NCBI RefSeq assembly: GCF_000517065.1
Contig: NZ_KI912105.1
Location: forward strand, 647,635 to 711,634
Length of the DNA: 64,000 bases
Source of the DNA: Alkaliflexus imshenetskii DSM 15055
GTDB lineage: Bacteria > Bacteroidota > Bacteroidia > Bacteroidales > Marinilabiliaceae
Reading direction: 5' to 3'
Part shown: one piece after another, positions 59,001 to 64,000 of the stretch
Position numbering within the stretch: the stretch's first letter is position 1
Layout: each line of letters opens with the position of its first letter
Made by a program: the position numbers and the translations under genes
Notes under the pieces: model-generated
Seen by the model: only the letters and a program-made list of their open reading frames with translations
The model's database searches: none
Told to the model about the DNA's origin: nothing

Positions 59001-60220
59001 TGCCGATAGGTGCGAAAACTGTTTTTTGCACGATCAAAATAGACCAGTCCGTTGCCATTGGTGCCAATCCAGAGATTGCCCAGCCTATCTTCGGCAAAAC
59101 AGTTTACATCGTTTGAAAAAAACTGCGACTGTTGGTAGGGCAAACTTCGGAATAACTGAAACTGGTATAAACGTTCATGATAATAGTTTATGCCATTTTT
59201 AAAAGTCCCAATCCAGATAATGCCATCGGAACTTTTGTGTATGGATGTGATGACATTGGAGCTCAAACTGGTTACATCACCCGGTTTGCATAAAATCTGC
59301 TCAATAGACTGTGTGCGCTTGTTAATTACATTGATGCCGCCATGATCAGTGGCCACCCAAATCCGGCCATCTCTATCCTCCACAATACCCGAGATCAGAT
59401 TATTGGAAAGCGCATAAGGTCTGGAGTTGGCGCTCACTACACGTGTGGCTCCGGTTAATCGGTTAAGATAGATGACGCCATCGCCATAAACTGCGGCATA
59501 AATCCAAAAATCACCATCGGAATCGATAAAAAGCCGAAACCCTCGGTTGGAATCCTTTGTTAGAACATCCGCGTTGAAAAAGATTCTGTCGATTACAGCG
59601 AGCGAAACCGGATCCACCACATCAATCACGCCGGAATGATGCACCAGATAAGCAAATCCGGCGTTGCAGAAAACCACGTCCGTTACCCTGTCAGAGGAGA
59701 TTGAACCGGAATCATTTTGTTGATGCTGCAAATGACTTATGTAATCCTTTGCGGGATGATAATGGTAAACACCTGAAAAACTGTTGGATATCCAGAGAGT
59801 GGAGTCCCTTCCAACTCTGATGCTACTTATGTTATCCGTTGGCAAGGGAACATTTTTATGAAAAAGTTCATGATCTGTGCCAAACTTTTCAGTGCGCGGG
59901 TCAAAAATAAAGTGACGGTTGGTGGTGAAAAGCCAAAAATAACCAAGGTGATCTTCATACATCCTGTGTATGCTGTTTTCGGGCAGCGATGTAGGGTCGC
60001 CGGGCACATTCTTAAAAACCTTGAATGCATACCCATCGTACCTGTTAAGACCCGAAACTGTGGCAAACCAAATCACCCCTTTGCTATCAGAAAAGATTGT
60101 GTTTATCTGGTTATTGGAAAGACCCCATTCGGCATCGATGCGGCGAAACTGGTTGGCGGCCTGCTGTGAATAGGTTGCAGACCATACTATCAGAAAAAGT
60201 AAAATTGACGCTACTTTCAT
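56075..60220 (-). CDS. HTCS hybrid two-component regulator of the glycan locus
   Basis: 1381 residues. Signal peptide (1-18), then about 700 residues of Reg_prop beta-propeller repeats (many copies of GxIWIGT/GLWIGT-like units, such as SDGIIWIGTFKNGINYY). Next come a Y_Y_Y domain (about 720-790), a membrane helix (about 803-822, YLIYFVLFVLLILLLIF), HisKA with His866 (NVSHEFRTPLTLIL), HATPase, and a receiver (about 1125-1245) with Asp near 1177 (LVVSDIMMPVEDG). A C-terminal AraC-type helix-turn-helix follows (AQYLAKSQQTVSEIAFMVGFNDPKYFSKYFKDEFG). It would sense a periplasmic oligosaccharide and directly bind promoters of the locus. Typical regulator of Bacteroidota PULs, between the surface genes and the trimming enzymes. 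Confidence 0.96.
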   Translation of the reverse strand: MKVASILLFLIVWSATYSQQAANQFRRIDAEWGLSNNQINTIFSDSKGVIWFATVSGLNRYDGYAFKVFKNVPGDPTSLPENSIHRMYEDHLGYFWLFTTNRHFIFDPRTEKFGTDHELFHKNVPLPTDNISSIRVGRDSTLWISNSFSGVYHYHPAKDYISHLQHQQNDSGSISSDRVTDVVFCNAGFAYLVHHSGVIDVVDPVSLAVIDRIFFNADVLTKDSNRGFRLFIDSDGDFWIYAAVYGDGVIYLNRLTGATRVVSANSRPYALSNNLISGIVEDRDGRIWVATDHGGINVINKRTQSIEQILCKPGDVTSLSSNVITSIHKSSDGIIWIGTFKNGINYYHERLYQFQLFRSLPYQQSQFFSNDVNCFAEDRLGNLWIGTNGNGLVYFDRAKNSFRTYRHIPGDTNSLSSDIIVSLCIDHKDRLWIGTYQGGLNSFDGRRFTHYRHSADNPSGISDDRVWQILEDSRNRLWIGTLGGGLSMFDERTNSFVHHREGDFNSISSDFVLALNEDSQGNIWIGTSAGLTVLDATTNRFRHYIHDENNPSGISHSSVLSILEDAKGRLWIGTRNGLNLFDRERNVFKVIRETDGLPDHNIITMLDDGKGDIWIATLNGLSNLVTTNDGSIAFRNYDLLDGLQGLEFNEHSALKTSAGELIFGGGNGFNLFIPNNITGHERDFPVILTDFKLMNRSVGIGEKVNGHVVLNQAIGLSSEVSLRHNQNVFAIGFSALNYFHPERTRFRYKLEGFNNDWIETDSRNRLATYTNLNPGVYLFRVMASASDGSWNEHETTLTIRVIPPFYATSLAYLIYFVLFVLLILLLIFTIRRRERMHYLREQEKAEYYRMRDLDAMKTRFFTNVSHEFRTPLTLILTPLDKLLKEVKDAAIREQLTLIGRNAKRLLNLVNQLLDFRKLEVDKISLNKSYGDIVRFISDGFNSFIDLFESKSIACSISSNMERYMVHFDQDKMEKILFNLLSNAVKFTPENGRIHLHLLRCEPHSSEFLDCFNGLEYLEIQVRDSGIGISPERQERIFDRFFQIDDNATIINQGSGIGLSLTQEFVKMHGGTIHVESEPGNGSAFIVRLPLNDEVVAREELPDSPKAEPDFISQDVAESNEHLVDSNKKPTLLIVEDNEDLRFYLKENLKQNFTILEAPNGFEGWEKTLSAMPGLVVSDIMMPVEDGIALCRRIKGDARTSHIPVILLTARTANEQKLEGLEAGAEDYITKPFNYEILELKIKRLIEMRQSFQHAFSRKFEIKPGEIGITSLDEKFLNKALKIVEKNIGNSEFSVERMGRELGVSRGHLYNKILALTGKTPVEFIRLMRLKRAAQYLAKSQQTVSEIAFMVGFNDPKYFSKYFKDEFGVVPSEYARNPKDVD

Positions 60221-60302
60221 TGGCTTAGGGATTCATAATTAAATCCGGAAAATCTGTGTTAAAATAGTCAAAATCGCGCATCGAACCAAGAGATGGGATA
60301 GG

Positions 60303-60379
60303 GTTTAGAGTTTATAGTTGTGGGTTGAGGGATCAAGGTTGAGAGTTGAGAGTTGAGGGTTGATGTTATTAGGTTTATG
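60303..60379. repeat. Degenerate heptanucleotide tandem repeat
   Basis: Eleven consecutive 7-mers can be laid out, of which six are close to GTTGAGG/GTTGAGA. The best run is GTTGAGA GTTGAGA GTTGAGG GTTGATG (60338-60365). It lies about 85-160 bp upstream of the HTCS start. No gene is in this gap. Confidence 0.6.
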
Positions 60380-60475
60380 AATTATTAATGCAGAAAAATC
60401 AATCTGACGACTTGTAAAGTGGTTGACGGTTGGTGCATTATAAGAATAGCGCTTATAAGATTGCGAAAGCTAAAT

Positions 60476-60506
60476 AGGGTCAAAATCGCTGTGCGATTTT
60501 GACCCT
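60476..60506 (-). terminator. Perfect 14-bp stem downstream of the GH5 gene
   Basis: AGGGTCAAAATCGC (60476-60489) and GCGATTTTGACCCT (60493-60506) are exact reverse complements around TGT. It begins 14 bp after the GH5 stop at 60520 (minus strand). The flank is A/T-rich but has no long T-run, so it may stabilise the mRNA end or stop transcription weakly. Confidence 0.5.
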
Positions 60507-60519
60507 AGAGCCGCTAAGT

Positions 60520-62307
60520 TCAGAAAGGGTAGCTTGCCGCCGCACCTTCAATAATGGCATCAATGGCAGTCTGGTCGATGACTGTGCGCGTGTTGCGGTT
60601 AAAGATGGCAAAGCTGTTATTTCCTACTCCACCACTGTGGCTCAGGTGACCATTGTCCCAATAGAATGGTACCATGCCATATTCTTTCATTTTGCGGGTC
60701 ACATATTTCAGATAATAAGCGCGTGACTCCTGATGACGTTCTCTAAGAGCCGGATCTGTGATGAGATTTGACCGGTTTATCACACCATACTCACCCAAAA
60801 TCACAGGAATGCCTTTGTCCACAAACTTGGTCTTCATCTTACCAAACAAACTCAACACTTCTGCTTCACCGGTTGATGCATTGCGGTTGATGCCGTTTAC
60901 GGGTGGTTCCTGATAATTCTGGCCCCAGTACCAGGCTGCTCGCCCCCAAGATGCATCTGCTTCGAGGCCGCAAAAAGTCCAGGGCGTGTAATAGTGTACT
61001 TCCACCATCATTCGGTTGGGCACCGCATCCGTTGGCAAAGTGTTCATAAGAGAGTTGGTCTTATCGATGTCGGTTACCGGCCCCTGAACAATCAGATTTC
61101 GGTAATGGTTTCGTCCGCCGGTGGCACGCACAGCATCTACAAAAGTCTGTAAATACGAGTGCAACACACTCATTGAAGCCGCATTCTCGGCATGAGGCTC
61201 GTTGGTGCCGGCAAAAATGAGGCGCTCGTCATAGTCCCTGAAATGGGTGGCTATCTGTTCCCAAAAAGCCTTCTGCTTCATGTTTACCTCATCTTTTTTA
61301 TCGGCGGAAATGTTATTCTCGAGCCAGCCACCGTCCCAATGAATGTTTAGGATGGCATACATATCGTTGTCGATACAATAATCCACCACTTCTTTGACAC
61401 GGGCGAGCCAGTTGTCGTTAATCTTAGCCGTGCTTTGATTGGCGTACTGATTCCAGGCGCATGGAATGCGCACCGCATTAAAACCGGCTGCCTTCACCAT
61501 GTCGATGATGGCTTTGCTGGTGCGTGGATTACCCCATGACGTTTCGGAACCGGTAGCTTCGAGGGAGTTGCCAAGGTTCCATCCCACCACCATTTTTGCG
61601 GCCAGCTCTGTGGCATTGCTGCCCATACCAGATAAATCTGGCGCAACCGGACTTAAATTATAGGATGGATAGAGTTGTCCGGCCTGCGAAACAACCACAG
61701 TGACTGTTGGTGTGTGTTCGGCAGTTATGGTGATTGTGGCCACACGTGCGCCAATGGTTTCTGAGGTGTTGGCCGGCGCAGTCACCAGGATGGTGATGGG
61801 CGACTGTGTTCCGGATGTTTGGTCAACAATGAGCCAATCGACATCGGTGGCAATAAGCCACTGTGGCGCCGAAGTGGTAAGCCGAAAAGTGGTGTGCCCT
61901 CCATTTAACGGCAGCGACAAAGAAGTGACTGACACTGTGGCGCTATACAGATAATCAGAAGCACCCTGAGTAACTACAATTTCAATAGGCACGGCATTTC
62001 CGGAGTGCAAAGTTAATGTGCCGCTACGTGCCTCAAGTGTGAGCGAGCTCACGCTTACAGTGACCATTGCCTGGTTACCAGAGCCTTCGGCTACTGACAA
62101 TTCAATCCAATCGGGTGAGCTGTTATCAATCTGCCACGCTCCCGCATCCGTGGAAAGCGTAAATACAACAGAACCGCCTTCGGCGGGGATTTCGATAAAC
62201 TCCGTGCTGACAGTAAGTGAGTTTACTTTGTTATCATCCTTACAGGCAAACAACAGCATAAAAAATAATCCAACGCTCAACATCGCTTCAAACCGAAATA
62301 ATCTCAT
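60520..62307 (-). CDS. GH5 endo-glucanase with BACON domains
   Basis: 595 residues from the ATG at 62307 (a TTG two codons earlier is unlikely). The lipoprotein signal ends LLFAC (Cys22). Two BACON-type beta-sandwich domains span about 30-115 and 120-210 (SPDWIELSVAEGSGN; DVDWLIVDQTSG). The GH5 barrel spans about 230-590, with MVVGWNLGNSLEA, NAVRIPCAWNQY, acid/base Glu370 in AGTNEPH and nucleophile Glu506 in ILGEYG. The arrangement is that of BoGH5A-type surface endo-xyloglucanases (GH5 subfamily 4 by resemblance). It would cut the polymer outside the cell. It follows the glycan-binding lipoprotein gene. Confidence 0.92.
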   Translation of the reverse strand: MRLFRFEAMLSVGLFFMLLFACKDDNKVNSLTVSTEFIEIPAEGGSVVFTLSTDAGAWQIDNSSPDWIELSVAEGSGNQAMVTVSVSSLTLEARSGTLTLHSGNAVPIEIVVTQGASDYLYSATVSVTSLSLPLNGGHTTFRLTTSAPQWLIATDVDWLIVDQTSGTQSPITILVTAPANTSETIGARVATITITAEHTPTVTVVVSQAGQLYPSYNLSPVAPDLSGMGSNATELAAKMVVGWNLGNSLEATGSETSWGNPRTSKAIIDMVKAAGFNAVRIPCAWNQYANQSTAKINDNWLARVKEVVDYCIDNDMYAILNIHWDGGWLENNISADKKDEVNMKQKAFWEQIATHFRDYDERLIFAGTNEPHAENAASMSVLHSYLQTFVDAVRATGGRNHYRNLIVQGPVTDIDKTNSLMNTLPTDAVPNRMMVEVHYYTPWTFCGLEADASWGRAAWYWGQNYQEPPVNGINRNASTGEAEVLSLFGKMKTKFVDKGIPVILGEYGVINRSNLITDPALRERHQESRAYYLKYVTRKMKEYGMVPFYWDNGHLSHSGGVGNNSFAIFNRNTRTVIDQTAIDAIIEGAAASYPF

Positions 62308-62342
62308 AACCAATCATTTTAAAACAAAAAAAAGAGTTACTC

Positions 62343-62378
62343 AAAAAGGAAGCCAGTTGAAAAACTGACCTCCTTTTT
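62343..62378 (-). terminator. Stem-loop between the binding lipoprotein and GH5 genes
   Basis: AAAAAGGA (62343-62350) pairs with TCCTTTTT (62371-62378), and inside it CAGTT pairs with AACTG. Read on the minus strand it lies about 80 bp after the lipoprotein stop and about 35 bp before the GH5 start. It could end or attenuate the transcript so that surface proteins are made in excess over the enzyme. Confidence 0.5.
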
Positions 62379-62457
62379 ACTAATCAAAATGAACAAACTG
62401 CTCAAAATCTATCATAAAACAACGCAAAACTGATTCATGCATGAAGTCAATTTAGAA

Positions 62458-63903
62458 CTATTTCTTAATCAGATGTACAGCATATGATTCATTCTTTCCA
62501 TCATTTTGCTGACCAATCCAGATACCACTCGTTGAATAGTCATTTCCATCTGCATCCTTCTTTACATCAAGAACTTTAACTATTTTTCCTTCGAGAGATA
62601 TCCAAACCAATGCAAATTCGTCCGTTAAATCATCACCAAAGGTTATAACACCATTTTCAACAGTAAATGTATTGCTCTTTCCAGCCAGGACACAAGAACC
62701 ATCCGCATTAAAAACGAACTCTTTACTACTGGCAGCTGCAAATGTGTCTGCTGCATCCGCAGCACCCCATCCGGCTAAGGTCGTTGCCATATCGGCTGTG
62801 TTAGTCCACGCATTTAAACGGGAAGCCTCTTTGATAGTCCCCATGTCACCTACAGCATGCCAACCAATCCAATCCTGCATCACCGGATCAAACTTCCATG
62901 TACCAACCAGATCTTCCGATTTGAAGGATGTTTTTACCGGCTCGGTATAAGCAAACTCCTCTTTCACATACTCGTGACCCTCAACAATAAAATTATATAC
63001 AACTACCCACTTAGATTCTTTCTTTGAGCCATCTTCGTTTTCACCTTCATAGACACGCTTTACACCTATTTGCATAGAGTGCTCAGTTAATGAAAATATT
63101 CTGAGTTCACTCATATCAGGAAATTGACCTTCATCTATTCGCATATTGTCAACCGGAATAATACAATCACTGATATTGAGTTTCATCGTTTCCGGATTAA
63201 AACTAAAGTTGTTGTTGCATGTTTCGCCGTTACGCACAATGGAAATGGTTCCGGCAGTAGCATTAAAAGTTATTGTACCATAGTTTTCTGCTGGCATTAA
63301 CCATGTATTCTCTTTATAAACAGGAGACCAGTTGAAAAAAGTGGCCATTGATTTACCTTGCAAATCGTAAGGCAATTGTGACTCTAAGACATCCCATGCC
63401 CAATAAGGGTCAATATCATCACCGCTATAATAAATAGGGCCATCAAAGTATAGCGATTTGCCATTTTCATCAATATCCATCCGCCACGTTTTGGTCTTAT
63501 TTGCACCGCCAGAGAGGAATAGCCACATACCTTCATCCAGGAAAGCCAAATCATCATTCTCAATCACCACATCAAAGGGCTCAGATGTTAAAGTAATGCC
63601 AGCAGCCAGCACATTGCAAGTGAATTGGTAGGTTCCTTTAAGCGGTAATTGAACCACTACCTGACCATCAACTACATTGTAGTTAGTTGCAGCATCTTCG
63701 TTACGAAACCAAACATTACCAGTACGTGTGGTGGCAAAACTGACAGAATTGCCTGTTACCACAAAACTAAAGTCCACATTAATTACCGGAACAGAAGAAG
63801 TAGGGTCTTCTTTTGGATCATCCTTGTCGTCTTTACAGGCTGAAAAAGCCAGCATCATAACCCCTGCAAGGGCTATTAAAAGTTTAAAACTCATTTTTCT
63901 CAT
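62458..63903 (-). CDS. Surface glycan-binding lipoprotein (SusE/SGBP-like)
   Basis: 481 residues. The lipoprotein signal ends AFSAC (Cys23), followed by a long acidic linker (KDDKDDPKEDP) typical of surface-exposed Bacteroidota lipoproteins. A PKD-like beta-sandwich spans about 40-115 (INVDFSFVVTGNSVSFATTRTGN). The rest is beta-rich with many exposed Trp and Tyr residues (YYSGDDIDPYWAWD, GTWKFDPVMQDWIGWH) suited to carbohydrate binding. It lies directly after a susD gene and before the GH5 gene, the usual slot for a surface glycan-binding protein. No catalytic motif. An ATG three codons in is another possible start. Confidence 0.82.
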   Translation of the reverse strand: MRKMSFKLLIALAGVMMLAFSACKDDKDDPKEDPTSSVPVINVDFSFVVTGNSVSFATTRTGNVWFRNEDAATNYNVVDGQVVVQLPLKGTYQFTCNVLAAGITLTSEPFDVVIENDDLAFLDEGMWLFLSGGANKTKTWRMDIDENGKSLYFDGPIYYSGDDIDPYWAWDVLESQLPYDLQGKSMATFFNWSPVYKENTWLMPAENYGTITFNATAGTISIVRNGETCNNNFSFNPETMKLNISDCIIPVDNMRIDEGQFPDMSELRIFSLTEHSMQIGVKRVYEGENEDGSKKESKWVVVYNFIVEGHEYVKEEFAYTEPVKTSFKSEDLVGTWKFDPVMQDWIGWHAVGDMGTIKEASRLNAWTNTADMATTLAGWGAADAADTFAAASSKEFVFNADGSCVLAGKSNTFTVENGVITFGDDLTDEFALVWISLEGKIVKVLDVKKDADGNDYSTSGIWIGQQNDGKNESYAVHLIKK

Positions 63904-63945
63904 AACGTAAATGATTTAGTTTAAGATTGCTAATTTGATAACCAA

Positions 63946-64000
63946 CTACCAGCCATTATTTTGAGTCAACACATTATCTGACAGGGTAATTTGGTTATAT
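63946..64000 (-). CDS. SusD/RagB-like lipoprotein, C-terminal end
   Basis: The last 18 codons of a gene entering from the right edge: ...YNQITLSDNVLTQNNGW then TAG. The ending L-T-Q-N-x-G-W/Y is characteristic of SusD-like proteins. The stop lies 42 bp before the binding-lipoprotein start, so the two are in one operon. A susC gene is expected just outside the window. Confidence 0.7.
   Translation of the reverse strand, partial: YNQITLSDNVLTQNNGW

Overview
This window reads as chromosome of a member of the Bacteroidota. The evidence is the SusC/SusD-type genes at both ends, a hybrid two-component PUL regulator with Reg_prop, Y_Y_Y and AraC domains, Bacteroidota-typical domains (BACON, GH97, DUF4494, STN plus CarboxypepD_reg), ECF sigma/FecR signalling, matches to the -7 box TAnnTTTG, and A/T-rich start regions. 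A polysaccharide-degrading member of the Marinilabiliales or Bacteroidales is my guess; no rRNA or tRNA gene is present to place it.

Layout from left to right. (1) 1-3222: a susC/susD pair on the minus strand that runs off the left edge, preceded by about 1 kb without genes. (2) 4.3-10.1 kb: a tripartite RND efflux operon (adaptor, pump, outer-membrane channel) with a short mobile repeat between pump and channel. (3) 10.5-21.0 kb: a DUF4494 protein, an acyl-carrier-like protein that lacks the pantetheine serine, then sigma factor, FecR anti-sigma and an STN protein with no TonB barrel, preceded by a LamG-nuclease lipoprotein and a large hybrid histidine kinase. (4) 21.1-24.5 kb: a plus-strand group of GHL10 glycosidase, FNR-like reductase and rlmN. 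(5) 24.8-36.6 kb: a visibly more A/T-rich block of stress and sulfur genes. It holds a compact operon of an eRF1-like BaeRF protein, an HPF/RaiA-like protein and a hydrolase. It also holds a sulfur operon (SLC13 transporter, MBL-rhodanese persulfide dioxygenase, split YeeE/YedE transporter), a CheB-like protein without its catalytic serine, and a set of helical-bundle stress proteins. (6) 37.0-39.3 kb: katG with its own terminator. (7) 39.6-44.5 kb: GH2 plus GH97 glycosidases. (8) 44.7-50.1 kb: a membrane thioredoxin protein, PEP carboxylase and a higBA toxin-antitoxin pair. (9) 50.4-64.0 kb: a polysaccharide utilization locus with a GH95-like enzyme, GH2, HTCS regulator, BACON-GH5, a surface glycan-binding lipoprotein and the tail of a susD gene that runs off the right edge.

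The right-hand glycan genes fit together as a system for a beta-glucan backbone carrying galactose and fucose side chains, such as xyloglucan. The GH5 cuts the chain at the surface, SusC/SusD and the binding lipoprotein capture and import the pieces, GH95-like and GH2 enzymes trim side groups, and the HTCS senses an oligosaccharide and activates transcription. The GH2-GH97 pair at 39.6-44.5 kb probably belongs to the same regulon, because a similar GGTGA-ATGTCA motif lies upstream of both GH2 genes.

Less expected items are three copies of a roughly 220-bp inverted-repeat element (one with a perfect 7-bp target duplication), a degenerate heptanucleotide repeat upstream of the HTCS gene, the BaeRF-HPF operon as a candidate ribosome-hibernation or rescue module, and several proteins of catalytic families that have lost a key residue.
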